Part shown: piece after piece, positions 22,051-33,856 of the stretch
How the letters are laid out: the number at the start of each line of letters is the position of its first letter
How positions within the stretch are numbered: the stretch's first letter is position 1
NCBI GenBank assembly: GCA_963678705.1
Contig: OY783204.1
Coordinates: 25,678,759 to 25,742,758 of the forward strand
Length of the DNA stretch: 64,000 bases
Direction: 5' to 3'
From: Panorpa germanica
Taxonomy: Eukaryota; Arthropoda; Insecta; Mecoptera; Panorpidae
Translations under genes and position numbers: made by a program
The notes under the pieces: model-generated
Databases searched by the model: none
Seen by the model: the letters and a program-made list of their open reading frames with translations, nothing else
Told to the model about the DNA's origin: nothing

Positions 22051-23280
22051 TTATATATTTTTTTAGAAGCTACAGTTTTAGTGAAAGCTATAATTGTATT
22101 TTGGTACTAGGTATAAATCTGTATTTGATTCAATCAAAACAATTTTGGCTTAAAATCACCTGGCAAATACAAGTGTACTCAAAGCTCGAACAGTTTTAGA
22201 ACAATTCTCTAAGAAAATAAATAATAGGTAAAAAATATAAAAAATATACAACTATTGCTAAAACATATAGGTTATGTTTAGATGTTCAGCGGGGGGTTAA
22301 AGGGGACGAGTTTAAGTCACGATTCGGACATCTCCGGGACCAAACCATACCATACCAGAGCAGAGCAAAGCAGCAGAGCAAGATCACATTGTACACAGAG
22401 GTAATGTGGTATGAAGATGAGCGGTACCATAGACTGAATATCTTCTACTGGTAAACGTTAAACATACACGATTTTTGCAACTGGTTAATTTTCAATAAAA
22501 ACATAACATTGTTTATATTTTAAAAGAATGAAAAATAACAAAAAAAAAATATCTAGGATATAAATTTTGTAATCAATTTTTTATTTGTTTTGCATTTTTC
22601 ATGGGGAATATCTCGAGTTGGGGGAGATACAATAACAAAACATTCCATCGTCGTTTCAGCCTGCCAATTTATGGGCCTGGGGATCATTGACAGGTGTTCC
22701 ATTTTCACTCCAAGTTAACTTTTCTGTGCAATAGTGTTTCTAGATTAATGGACGTTTGCCTGTATATGGAGAATCGAAATTCAAAACAGAAGTGTAAGTA
22801 AATAAAACTATTAAATTAACTAAAAAACTATTTAATCTAAATAAAATAATCTAGATTGAATTTATTTATAACGTCGTGGCATACACAACCTTCGACGGCA
22901 TCTTAAAGAATCAAGGATTGATTTACAACACAAACTACAGTAATTAAATTTTATAAAGCTGTTAAATAAAACTAATCATGATGTAAAGGTAAAATAATTA
23001 CAAGTAATACTTAAAATAATAAATATAAATAATAAATGTATCGATATAATTAAATTAGCAAAATACACGTTGTTTTAATAGGTGATAATCTATATTTTAA
23101 TTAATGTTAATTATTGAATAACTTCATTAAAATAACAGCTATATTTTTTATTAATTCTTATACTTATATGAAGTTTTAAACAAATTGGAAAAAACATTTA
23201 ATTTGAGTTTTGCTAAAATGTTATACATACTTTTATAGGCAAAATTTAAATGTGTGTTTTTGTTGAATATAAATTGATAT
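22050..23280. other. Intron stretch with a GC-richer patch
   Basis: AT-rich except 22275-22430, which includes a G run, CCATACCATACCAGAGC and AGAGCAAAGCAGCAGAGC short repeats. Nothing else is supportable. Confidence 0.35.
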
Positions 23281-23284
23281 TATA

Positions 23285-23320
23285 TATAATTCAAATTATG
23301 AGAATTCGACGGTGATTCTT
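23285..23320. mobile_element. Family A terminus fragment
   Basis: TATAATTCAAATTATGAGAA then TTCGACGGTGATTCTT, matching only the family A left end. Confidence 0.5.
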
Positions 23321-24084
23321 TGGAAAAAATTGTGTACCTTTTCCTTTTAAAAGCTGTCATCAAATACTATATGCAATATCCATCCAATTATTTTAACAAA
23401 GAGCCCATTTGTTGTCAGCTCTTCGACTATATTATATTGTTGTTCACAAACCCGAACAACTTTTAATATTGTTTATTACTGTAATAGCATCAATATGATC
23501 TTGATTATAAAACTTGATTGTGAAATATGATTTTAATTATCTTTAAAAGCATTTTTTTTTTAATAAAGATTTAGTAAAAGATTTTCAAAATTGATATAAA
23601 AAAAAATTACATTTAAAAGTAATCGTTATTTAAAAAGAAAAAATGAAGATAATAAAAGAAAAAAACAACTATAAAGGTAGGTACTTAGTTGAAAGATTTT
23701 AAAAAGATATGCAATTACAAGACTTACAAAAAGTTGAGATTATTTTTATAAAAGACTTTATATTGATTAAACTTATGCAAAGGGAGGTTTTATTGTGTAC
23801 AGTCTAATAAGAAGGAAATACCGTTTGAAGATTGTCGGTAGGTGTATGTAAGAATGAATAAAGTGACTATAACCGCACTAAGCACCGAGTTGTAGGGGCG
23901 CTGGGGTACATACAGTACAGAACAGAGTCAGCCACGTTAATTGTGCTGCAAGACTGTCTAAGAAAATAAGTGCGGTATCCCTATAATTTTAGTCTAAATA
24001 TATTAAATTATTATATTTAGAAATTTCATGCATATCGATCGCTGATGATCCTCTGTTATGGTGATGTTATTCAATTTTCCATAC

Positions 24085-24145
24085 CTTGATATAATATATG
24101 TGATTCAGGTATCGAACCCGAAAGAACGTCTCACAATAAAACAAA
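24085..24145 (-). repeat. tRNA-like SINE fragment (minus strand)
   Basis: The minus strand reads CGTTCTTTCGGGTTCGATAC followed by CTGAATC, a B-box-like word resembling that at 13776-13795. The A-box half is not clear. Confidence 0.3.
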
Positions 24146-24482
24146 GAAAACAAAAATAAAAAATGTTAAAAATGTGTACTGAAAATTTTGAAAATCTATC
24201 TGGTAATTTTCTCTAAAAGAAATTCTAATTTAAAACAAATTAAATACGTTTAATGACAATAAAGTTCTACTAAATAATAAGAGTTTAACAAGCTCGAAAA
24301 TGCATAAATATTTGAAAGGATTAAAAATAATAATTAGTATATTATATTATGAAATGAAAAACTCACTTTTCCGGCGTGGAAGTACTGGGAGGATTGGATC
24401 TGAAAATAAAGCTCTTATCACCAGTCAAACGAAAAAAATGACCTAGGAAAAATATCACATGTTTATTGGAAAGAAGAAACTA

Positions 24483-24783
24483 CAGTAAAACCTTGATAAT
24501 ACGAACGTCCGATAATCCGAACGTTGTAAATATACATATAATATTATTCGTAAAAATATTTATTTGATAGCACAATACAGCAGGACCTCTATAGTATAGC
24601 ATAGACAGTAATCAGTTCCAAGGTGAGAGAACCTTAGGCTTTTAAAATAACAAGTACAATTTTTGTGGTACGCAATATATGAAAGGAAGTTCACCAAAAA
24701 AAAATAGTGATTTTGTTTCGCGCCTTTGTTACAATTTCTTTTCTAATTTGGAAAAAAGTATTTGAATTATCCAGGTCCTACTG
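24483..24783. mobile_element. pogo/Tigger-like non-autonomous element
   Basis: TA at 24481-24482 and 24784-24785 flank ends CAGTAAAACCTTGATAATAC and GAATTATCCAGGTCCTACTG. Family knowledge: CAGTnnAACCTnGATAATncGAA termini with TA duplication are typical of pogo/Tigger transposons. About 301 bp, no transposase. Confidence 0.75.
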
Positions 24784-24789
24784 TAATTA

Positions 24790-25775
24790 AATAACCAATA
24801 AATGAAAGAAAATTAAATTTGAAATTTGATACAAATAAAATAAAGGCTTTACATTAAAAAAAAAAAAACAACACTCCCCATAAATAACTTTTTTTAATTA
24901 GGTTCAATTTGTTTAAAAATATATTAATAACAGTATCTGTGTACCACTTGAACTTGAAACAAAAAATTAAAGAAGAAAAAAACATAACAAGCATTTTTAG
25001 AACATGCTCCTTTATAATGAAGCATCAATATAAAAAATAAAAATGTATATATGTATGTATACACTTATGTATAGTTAAAGTATATGGTTTCAAAACCTTT
25101 ATATAAACACAAAAGAGTCAGAAATCTATAACAATAGCCTAAAGGGAGACAATAAGGTCCCATAAAGACATAAAAAATACTTAATAAAAAAAAGAGTGAT
25201 CCATTGATAATAATCGCTATGAAATTAATCGGGCGTTTGATAATAATAATAATAATGATGACGTGGTACATTTTTAAATAATAAGTTAGTAAAAATAACC
25301 GTATCGAATAAATAAATTAATAATAATATTTAATGAATTGTTATATTTAATTAATTATTTTATAAGGGTCCTTTGAAAATGTGAAGGATTCACGTAAAGT
25401 GGCGCTAATATTTTAAACAATTAATTCTGTGATTTCATTCTTCATAAGCTTAATAGAACAAGATCGGACAGCGTGATTACTATGTCGATTTGTTTTTTAA
25501 TTAAAATACAATTTTTTAGATAATTATTCATATCAAAATATGACTGCAAGTACTTTTAATTACTTTGGCAAATTGCAAAAATGTTTACAACATTTTTAAG
25601 AGAAATTTAATAGATTAATATCTGCATATCCGGTCTGTAACAAGTATTTGTTTTGCACAAACTATAAATTAATAATAAGATTTTTCTATTATTACTGTAG
25701 TAATTTTAAGAGAATATTTATTTAATGGTAGAATGTGTGTTTTGGAATGGAACAACTAATGTAAGAAATTAATCG
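24790..25775. other. Intron stretch, nothing recognised
   Basis: AT-rich; an (ATA)n run at about 25239-25256 reads as poly-Ile on the minus strand. Confidence 0.4.
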
Positions 25776-25805
25776 AATTATAAGAAATATTATTTCTTAT
25801 AATCC

Positions 25806-25868
25806 TCTAAACCATCTTTTCTTACTTAAATGTTATATCCAAATTTAAGTAAGAAAAGATGGTTTAGA
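25806..25868. repeat. Perfect 26-bp palindrome at the LINE 5' junction
   Basis: Arms 25806-25831 and 25843-25868 are exact reverse complements (TCTAAACCATCTTTTCTTAC... against ...GTAAGAAAAGATGGTTTAGA) with an 11-nt spacer. The right arm is the beginning of the LINE fragment, so the left arm is an inverted copy of the first LINE bases. Confidence 0.9.
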
Positions 25869-26215
25869 AATGAATCCCGCAAAATTATATCAACTATAAT
25901 CAGAATCAAAAGTTATCATTATAAAACTCCAGCTCACCTGTACAAAATTAATATTAAATCCTACTTTGGATCATATTATATTTGAATGCATAAATTATAG
26001 TTTAGAAAGATCAAAATTCAATAGTGAAATATTAGATGTGATTAAAACTTTTCCTGTTAATACTAAATTTTTGTTAAGTGAATTCCAAATTAATTAGTGA
26101 ATTATTTAAATATTTAGAAATTTGTAAAATTGAATTATAAAATGTGAAATATGTATGAAAAATGTTTGATAGTGGCTATGACGAATAAAAGTCAGGCAAA
26201 TATCTCATAAATAGT
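25843..26215 (+). mobile_element. 5'-truncated LINE, copy 2
   Basis: Same family as 13860-14102. The frame KKRWFRNESRKIIST then YHYKTPAHLYKINIKS leads into the region where copy 1 encodes its Cys motif, part of which is deleted here. INYSLERSKFNSEIL and VIKTFPVNTKFLLSEFQIN follow to a stop. The 3' end AGTGGCTATGACGAATAAAA is shared with copy 1. It begins at a perfect palindrome. Confidence 0.8.
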
Positions 26216-27230
26216 AATAGTAATGATGTAAACATTGAGTTTTCGACTTACGCGGTTATTAAATCGTATAAGTTGAATAGTGCATGACCGCCAGCACTAA
26301 ATGGTTATTAATACGATCTACTTTATATATACAAACTACCTATATGCATAAGGAAATTTAAAATAACCAAACTTATGGAAAATTTACTTTAAACAATTTT
26401 TTCTTTTTAAACTTTGTTCATGTCTCTAAAAATCGCATATTTAAGAATCCGCGTAAGTCGAAGACTTATTATATATATTTATTTTCTAATAATTCATATA
26501 GATGTGTCAGTACATATTTCCAAACACCTAGTGAATATAACAAATTAAAAGAATATAATCTTCTAGTGTGAGTAAAAGAGAAAGAAGATGTAATTAAACC
26601 CCTGTTAGTTTAATGACTCTACGGCAAATGTACAATGTGATGATGTTAGTCCATGTATACGACGACCATAAATAATAAAACCCCATTGAAAGGGCTCGAT
26701 CTGACTCCGACTCCAGTAAGACAAGAGGGTATTGAAACTAAAACTCCGGTAAAAGATGAACTCCAGAAGATCGCGAGATCGACCTGAACCTAATCCTGGG
26801 ACCCTGGGTTCGCCTGTTGTACGATTTGCCCATCGTGAACACAGGGATTTATTGTAGACACTATATTATAGCGTATCTAAATGGTGTTTAGCCTTTATAT
26901 CCATAAAAATGTTCTTTTACGGTGCAAATTCGTAACCAGAACCAAAACCAGACGGTAGAGCTTATACTGTGTGCATGTGTGCCTGTGTGTGTGTACCAGT
27001 TTATGAGAAATAATAAATAATAAAAATTTCATATTGTTTATAAATCTGTTATATAGAATATTTAAATAAGTATTCATAAAATATAAAAATTTTATATATA
27101 TTTAAATCATAGTAAATGTAATATATGTATTTTATTTTTATCTTATATGAAACCGAGAAAATTGAGTAGATTCTTTTGTTTTTTTAATTCTATAAAATTC
27201 CGCTGAGCATAACACGCGTGCATTATCTTA
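26215..27230. other. Intron stretch with a GC-richer patch
   Basis: 26690-26850 is GC-richer (GGGCTCGATCTGACTCCG, CTGGGACCCTGGGTTCGCC) and may be a repeat tail. A short TG run lies near 26980-26995. Confidence 0.3.
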
Positions 27231-27753
27231 AGAAGGGTTATATAAAGTGTGACAAAACATGACAAATGGGGAGGGAGAAGTCATAAGTTCGTGACGTCAC
27301 TTCTAATTTATAATTTGACTTTTAAAGTTGAGAAAATTTTAACTGTTTTTTTATATTGTTTGACCATTTAGTAACAAAGCTATAACGATTTAAAGTTAAT
27401 GAGGCGTATTTCACGACACCTACCTTAACCACAACTGATTCGCCATACTTTCAAAATAAACAGCTCGTATATTTACAAAATATCGTACTTCACTATTTGC
27501 ACTTTAAATAATAATTATAATTACACCATCAAGAGAAACATACAAGTAAGTACTCATAAAGGAGCGCAATTACAATATTTCAGCACAACACAGCGCAGCA
27601 AATGTAATCAGTAAATAATGATATAAACATTATTAATTTTTATTAATTAAATAAATAAAAAGATTTAATATTTATGTGTATTTTAATATTAATTATAATT
27701 TAATATCCTCTATATAAATTATTTATAAAAATTATAAATTTATGTGTTGTATG

Positions 27754-28040
27754 CAGAGCCGCATTAGTGCGAAAGGCACCTTTGCTAGAGGCCTACAGAA
27801 AGAAAGTTACTACACTCTTAAAAAAAAACTTCATGATATTTGTCAAGCATGTTTTATAACCAGTGTATTGATAAAGAATTCAGATCCTGTATATAAATTT
27901 TAATAAGTAATATACCTGATTTTTAATTTTTCTATGCATTTGTCTATTAAAGTTGTAGAACATTTGTAGAACAGTGTATACACAATTGATCATTTGAAAC
28001 AAAACCGGAAAGAGGTCTACAATTTCTTAATCCGGCTCTG
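27754..28040. mobile_element. hAT-like non-autonomous element
   Basis: Left end CAGAGCCGCATTAGTGCG; right end TTCTTAATCCGGCTCTG. Inverted CAGAGCCGnATTA termini are typical of insect hAT elements. A clean 8-bp target duplication could not be confirmed, so the superfamily is inferred. Confidence 0.6.
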
Positions 28041-28539
28041 AGTAGAGGTAATATCTATTATTTATTTGTATGGCAAACTTTTGATATAATTATAATACTT
28101 TATTTACCGCCAAAGCTTTGGATATTATTTTATAATTATTTGTTATTACATCTATTTACGTGCAATTGCAATTTTCTATTACCAAGTCATCAGCATTAGT
28201 TTATTTTTGGTATGGTATTTGTATGGTGTTTCAAGTAATTAGGTTAAGATAGTATTCTACAGTAAAACCATAGAAAAGTTAAAACAAATTTAGAACCTTT
28301 CAAATAGTGACGTCATAAGACGTTTCAGAGGATAAAATTTTAACGATAAGGATTTTATGTAAAGTTGAAAACCTTTTCTGTGAAAAATATTACTAGGTTT
28401 CGTTTAAGAAATTGTTAAATGCATTTATAAGAGAGCGTAACGAAAATAAAGGTTAAAATTTCTAAAAAATTACACCAACACTAGAAAAAAAATTGATCAG
28501 TCTTAGAAAATATCCATAAGCTATATGACTCAACTTTCA

Positions 28540-28615
28540 TAGTTTCCTTCTTCTTCTCGCTAACCCCCCTCTTTTCCCCTCTATATTTCTTTGAGTCTGA
28601 CGTAATTTATAGATG
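28540..28615. mobile_element. Fragment of the CCATCCATAAATTACGTCA element family
   Basis: C/T-rich block followed by TGACGTAATTTATAGATGAT, matching in reverse the terminus seen at 32019-32045. Confidence 0.4.
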
Positions 28616-28619
28616 ATTT

Positions 28620-29795
28620 CTTATGCGCAACTAAACAATTTTTATATAAAACATATTTCTTTAATTGTTAATTGCTTTCGAAAACGCGTACTGTCCCACA
28701 AAATACAAATATTGACATATTATTCAAGCTAAAAATAATGTGAAAAAAACAAAAATCTATAATAAAATTTAGGATATGCATTTTGCTCCTATGAATCATT
28801 TATATGTATAAATATTTCCCTATCTTGTATGTTTAATTAACTTTAATAATAATTACAATGTATATAATTATTTGACCTCTACTTTGTATTATATGATGTA
28901 TTTGATATACTCGTATATGTATATAACAATTATCTACAAATTATTTATCTAATTAACTACAATGCAAAAGGTAACGTAGCAATTAGCATTCGAACAAATA
29001 ACAGCGCTTTAAGCAAATATAATATTTTATATTATTGAATGGAACTGATGGCGGCAGTGACGGAGCAGTTTAAACAGCACTTATTTTAAACACTAAGATG
29101 TGCTATCGAATTAATTAAACCAAATTGATCAATAAATAAAGTAAATATTAGTTGAAATAGTAATAATTGCTACAGAAATTATATATCTAAAAAGATACAT
29201 CCTAATCCGAGGCTTCCAATAATTGGAATGCGCGCTTTTGTATCTGTACCCACTAATATGCAGATATTTTTTAAATGTAATAACTCTAAGAAGTATGATA
29301 AATTTTTATTAAACATTTCATAAACATATTCTTCTTTCTACACCACTGGATATAAATATATATTTTGAAATGTTTCTTTTTACTAGGTTTTCTAACATTT
29401 TTTATTTAATAACTATAATTAGTATATCTTTAATACGATAACGGTATAAACCGATCCGTCTCTACACTTATTCGGTATTAGCTCAAAACTTATAAGGAAA
29501 TCTTTAATTCATTCCGTGATATTAATATTATTTAGTAAATGATATATTTCTTTACATATTAAACAGTATGGTATGGTATTTATTTAATTATATAAATTTT
29601 AGGCATAATTGAAAAAATGTAGATGTATATATGTTAAGAACAGTGGCGTGACAAAATGATTAAATTAATAAATAAATAAATAAAGGGTATCTTTAAAAGA
29701 TGTTACTAAAAAGAATTAAGTTAAATATGACAACAATTGATAAAGCGTTTCCAGTGAGAAAGAATTGAAATTGAAGTGAGGCAAACTTTCGATTC
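28620..29795. other. Intron stretch, nothing recognised
   Basis: AT-rich with no supportable frame or repeat. Confidence 0.4.
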
Positions 29796-29798
29796 TAA

Positions 29799-30010
29799 GG
29801 CGCTATTCCTGAGTCTTGCGAACAATGATCGTGATCGAACAGATCTGATTTATATGAGTTAAACATTTTACGAATCACTTTTAAAAGAATATTCCTAAAT
29901 TTTATTATTAATTATTATTATAGTTCAGAAATACTCTTTTAAAAGTATCTAAAATATAGATCATATCTGTTCGATCACGAATATTATTCGCAAGACTCAG
30001 GAATAGGGCC
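29799..30010. mobile_element. Foldback-like element, family E, copy 2
   Basis: Left end GGCGCTATTCCTGAGTCTTG and right end CAAGACTCAGGAATAGGGCC are inverted, with the similarity continuing through TGATCGAACAGATCTGATT. Complete copy of about 212 bp, ending 301 bp from the tango exon. Confidence 0.8.
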
Positions 30011-30017
30011 ACTGAAC

Positions 30018-30269
30018 CTAATCCAATAGTCTAAAAAGATCTTTAGACGGACAAAAATTCTTAAAAGAAATTGGCAACGTCTTAAAATTGGAAATGAAAA
30101 CTAATTTATTAAATTGATTTTCAAAAGATTGATCCACTATTTGCATTTGTGGAAATGAAATTTCTGTAGAGAACTTGTTTTTAAAAATGTCCCTCATGAT
30201 TTTGTTTATAAGTACGACACTGAAGAGAATAGACACAAAGAATAAAACAAAGATGAGAGTTTTGGCCAT
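30018..30269 (-). other. Small open frame with signal-peptide-like start
   Basis: An 83-codon frame starts MAKTLIFVLFFVSILFS, a hydrophobic run that would fit a signal peptide or membrane anchor, then a mixed tail ending KDLFRLLD. It begins 42 bp inside the intron below the tango donor on the same strand. No family is recognised, and long Phe/Ile-rich frames arise easily in this DNA. Confidence 0.15.
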
Positions 30270-30310
30270 AACTGAATATTTGTAAATAAAAATAGAGAGT
30301 AAATAGTTAC

Positions 30311-30391
30311 CTGGCAAAACGTTCCTTGTCCTGAATGTTGTCGTCCTCCATCCTCGTGTATTTACTACCACTCGGGTCGTCCTCATCGGAT
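30311..30391 (-). CDS. tgo: tango (ARNT) exon upstream of the bHLH exon
   Basis: Seen: between a TTACAG acceptor and a GTAACT donor the minus strand encodes SDEDDPSGSKYTR followed by MEDDNIQDKERFA, with two bases (AG) left over. Joined to the G that opens the exon at 3446-3603 they make Arg, giving [12 protein letters not shown], the conserved ARNT/tango junction. The exon is 81 nt and its first base completes a codon from an upstream exon. Family knowledge: this acidic linker precedes the basic region in insect tango and vertebrate ARNT, and vertebrate ARNT has an alternatively spliced short insert exactly at this junction. The upstream exon that would supply the Lys/Arg-rich N-terminus was not found. 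The reading frame stays open through the acceptor as far as a Met codon at 30616-30618, but that part is repeat sequence. Role inferred: flexible N-terminal arm next to the DNA-binding helix. Confidence 0.92.
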
Positions 30392-30437
30392 CTGTAACAA
30401 AACATCAAGGTAAGGTCAAAACGATAAAAAAGAAGCA

Positions 30438-30786
30438 TATTTTCGATAATGTTTTTTGACGACACAGTTAATATATAATTATTTCTATAATTACTACATG
30501 ATAAAATGACATTTGAAGAATACTTTGTGAAATTTTCATAAATAAATGTCAAGAAATGAGGCATTGACAGCGAATCTCCGCAGACGTCACAAAAAAAAAC
30601 GTAACATTGCGGTGTCACTCATAACTCATCACTGGATTTTCTGAAATCGAAAAACCAAAATGATTTCATTAGTTGATAAGTTTCTGCAGGTAACGCTGTC
30701 GAGTTTTTCTTTTTTAATTTATTTTTCAATTTTTTTACAGCACTTTAAAATCAAAATACCGATTTTTTATGAAAAAAATCAGAAAC
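30438..30786 (-). repeat. Inverted duplication, arm 1
   Basis: Its minus strand matches the plus strand of 33857-34205 over about 349 bp at high identity (words GTTACCTGCAGAAACTTATC, GTGACGTCTGCGGAGATTCG, TTGACATTTATTTATGAAAA). It starts 46 bp upstream of the tango exon acceptor. The frame FCDVCGDSLSMPHFL is open in both arms. Confidence 0.9.
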
Positions 30787-30789
30787 TTT

Positions 30790-31130
30790 ATTATTTTAAA
30801 ATACGTTAAAATTAAAAACTAAAAAAAAACTTGATAGCGTTACCTCGGCATTTATGTAAAGAAAGAGTGTACAAAATTTCAAAAGAATCGGTCCAGTAGA
30901 TTTTGAGCTAGAGAAACCGCATTTAAAAGTTTAAAATTAAGACGAAACCAGACCAGAGAGGTGAAGACTTAAAAATCTATATCTCCGACAGTTATACTCC
31001 AATCGACTTCAAATGTTTACACAATAAACTTAATATGTTGTACAATAACATAAATAAATTTAAAAAAAATTGAAACCTTACCCCCTCCTTAAAATCGCCT
31101 AAAATTAACGGGCTAAATGGGAGTCTGGGT
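30790..31130. repeat. Probable dispersed repeat
   Basis: ATTTCAAAAGAATCGGTCC followed by AGTAGATTTTGAGCTAG and AATCGACTTCAAATG has the look of insect transposon sequence in which such words recur. It has no second copy in the window. Confidence 0.3.
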
Positions 31131-31134
31131 TAAC

Positions 31135-32010
31135 AACCATATATATTACCAGAGAGTATTGAAGTGAAACTTCCGAAGCGATGACACTACAAAGATAAGT
31201 GTGTTACGTAAGGTCACAAATGTCTTTAAAACAAATTTATTTACGTTTAAAGAGAAATACTATTACAATCGTAAATATATAAATGACGAAAGTAACGTAA
31301 CGTGTATGAAAATGATTTGAGTGCCAGTAACAGGCAAGACCGATTTACATATTAAAGACCCATTAAGTCGCCAGTAACTCACCGGCTGGCTCTTTAAGTG
31401 TGCAGATCGCTGAAACACACAGTCTTATCGTAACTAGTGGCAATAAACAGTTTAAAAAATATAAATTATTTACACGTAACGTTGGTAATTGTCCGCGAAG
31501 TTAGAAAATAAAAATTAATGCTGTATCCACCATTGCATCGACTTACATTATGTATTGCACAAGTTTAAGTATGTAAGAACATATTTCTAGTAGCTGTTAC
31601 ATATGTACTACATAATTAGTTATTTCTTAATTAATATAATTGATTATAATATACTTACTTACACATTTAAGTGACCACACATGCGTAAATAGCGTACAGT
31701 GGGTGCACGAGGTATTTATCTAATTAAATTAAATTAGATACACATTTTTTTTTTTTTCAAAATAAACAAGTAATCGTGCTCTAGACTTATAACGTATATA
31801 GAGGTATATAAGGCATAGGAATCATATGGTCTTCAGGTAGATCCATCAGTCTCGTAGCTAGAGAAGCAATGCGAATGTCCTACCTTAAATACATTTTAAA
31901 ACAAATACGAAGATCAAGTCGTCCAACTGCCAATTTCGGATGCCATATATCAAATACGATTCTAGCTACGACTGTTAGATATTCCATGGAAAAAAGTGAT
32001 TGTGACTGTA
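31135..32010. other. Stretch with no recognised element
   Basis: AT-rich. The minus-strand frame at 31880-32086 runs into the element at 32019 and is not credible as a gene. Confidence 0.4.
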
Positions 32011-32018
32011 TACAACTA

Positions 32019-32225
32019 AGTGGCCATCCATAAATTACGTCACACAAATTTCCTGCACTGCACCCACTCCCTCCTCCCCATGTCAAACCCTGTTACATTT
32101 TGTTATTTTATTGTTCTTAAAATAAATGACGTTTTCTTTTCTTAAAATATGTTTTTTTCAAATAAAAACGATATATTTTATGCTACGTGTGATGTCATAA
32201 CGCTCCCATTATCAACCCCCCCCCC
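32019..32225. mobile_element. TIR element with GGCCATCCATAAATTACGTCA end, copy 1
   Basis: GGCCATCCATAAATTACGTC opens the block, followed by a C/T-rich tract and ATGTCAAACCCTGTTAC, then ACGTGTGATGTCATAACGC before a poly-C/CA tract at about 32218-32241. The right end is worn. The family resembles 40759-41010. Confidence 0.55.
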
Positions 32226-32244
32226 CCCACACACACACACACTA

Positions 32245-33480
32245 AACATAGCGGCATTGATGATCTTTAAACATTTTGGATAAGTCGGACAAATATAAGA
32301 CATTTTTGTTTATTTTTGGTTGATATAACTAAGTGGAAAAAGGTCTAAATCTACGACATGCATTCGTTTGAGCAGATTTATACCACTTTCTTTTAATTTT
32401 GATTATGTATTGACTTTGTTTCAACGTTTCCTTATAATTTATAATATTTTTGTTTGTATTATTATTGCCTGTATTTTATATTATATGTCTAGTACTTATT
32501 TCAGACCCATAACTAAATAGCAATTCTTTATATAGTATGAAGATAATCTGTTTAAGGAACAACACTTTGTAGAAATTGTTTTCTGTCCCTGTCTTAATGA
32601 AGCATAAGCATATAGCATTGTTTTGACAGATATTGAATGGTTCAACTTTTTATACAGGTTTGATTATCTGCAGCTGCCTTTATAACAATAACATAAGTTT
32701 TTATAAATATAAATAATATATAATAACACCAATTTAAAAATTCCAATATAAAATAAACGTTTATTTATATGTGTTTAATTAAATATTTCTTCTTAAAACT
32801 AAATGATTGACGGGAAAATTACTTATCAATTTTGTTTTTATATATCATCATTTTTATTGTAGTTTTATTAAGAAGGTAAAGACTTGTTTTATTTTATAGT
32901 TAATGGTACTAAGTTTATTTCGGAAGTGAGATAAGTCTTATTTGACACCGGTATCCAAATTTGGCACAGTTTAAAGTTGAATTTACAAAATACATATTTA
33001 AAATTTTTATTTCTGTTTTGTCACCTAATTTCTACTGTATCACGATTAGTATCAATTTTTTTAATCATTGTTTATCACTTTATAATATCCAAACTTTATG
33101 CCTGTTGTATAAAAGAGAATCGTGATTTCGTATTTATTTTTTGAAATACAAATTTGAATCCCTTTAATGATCTCAGATAGCCAACTTTATGAATATTAAA
33201 TGTGGGCCCATAACCTGGTGATATTATTCAACATTAACTTTTGTATAGTCTTAGTAATTTTAATATTATAATTATAGAAATGTGTAATGACAATCCGCCT
33301 CTGTTCAATAACGAAACACATAAATCACTATATCCGTTATAAGAATATGTGACAAATAATGAATTATAAATATCATTAAAATAAAACATTAATGGGCGCT
33401 GTAAAAGGTGTTTATTAACGCATCATACTACATTAAGAGTCAGTAAAAATAAACATATTGAAAATAAACTCCAGAACCAG
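32245..33480. other. Stretch with no recognised element
   Basis: AT-rich, no supportable frame. Confidence 0.4.
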
Positions 33481-33492
33481 TTTAACTGGACC

Positions 33493-33532
33493 GGTCAGAC
33501 GTCAGACGTGAGACGTGAGATGTAAGACGCTA
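33493..33532. repeat. Short tandem repeat (AGACGTGAG-like)
   Basis: CAGACGTCAGACGTGAGACG then TGAGATGTAAGACGC: about four degenerate 7-9 bp units. Confidence 0.75.
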
Positions 33533-33856
33533 AGTAGAGTAGACGAACGAAGAAATGTGTTATGATCAATAACCTTGGTAATGATGCAAGTATTCTAAAC
33601 ATTACCCGATACTTCAAATATGTCTCATTGTATTTATAAAGTATTTGATAATTTTAATAATCAATACATACTTAAAATGAATACATATTTTTGCAGATTA
33701 AAAAATACATAATATCCAAGGTACTTTTGCAACCTTGCTAGCATGTTACAGGCTAATTCCAAAGGTTCCTTTTTTACTTCTCATATACTTAGCTTATTAC
33801 AAGCTAAATAAACAAGTTATTTACAAGCTAATTACAAGTTACTGAGGTGCATGTGA

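Larger units (their letters stand above)
3604..30310 (-). other. tgo: Giant tango intron (26.7 kb) at the ERFAR/ENHCE junction
   Basis: Bounded by GTAACT at 30310 and the TGTAG acceptor at 3604 on the minus strand. It splits an Arg codon after its second base. The content is AT-rich and mostly small transposon relics, listed separately. No minus-strand cassette exon with the needed phase (one base in, two bases out, flanked by AG and GT) could be recognised. A plus-strand candidate exon lies inside at 21210-21298. Confidence 0.9.

Noticed and set aside
30018-30386. 122-codon minus-strand frame overlapping the tango exon
   Set aside because: Its N-terminal part (VVVNTRGWRTTTF) is the tango exon read in a wrong frame; only the later ATG frame is mentioned, as a weak finding.
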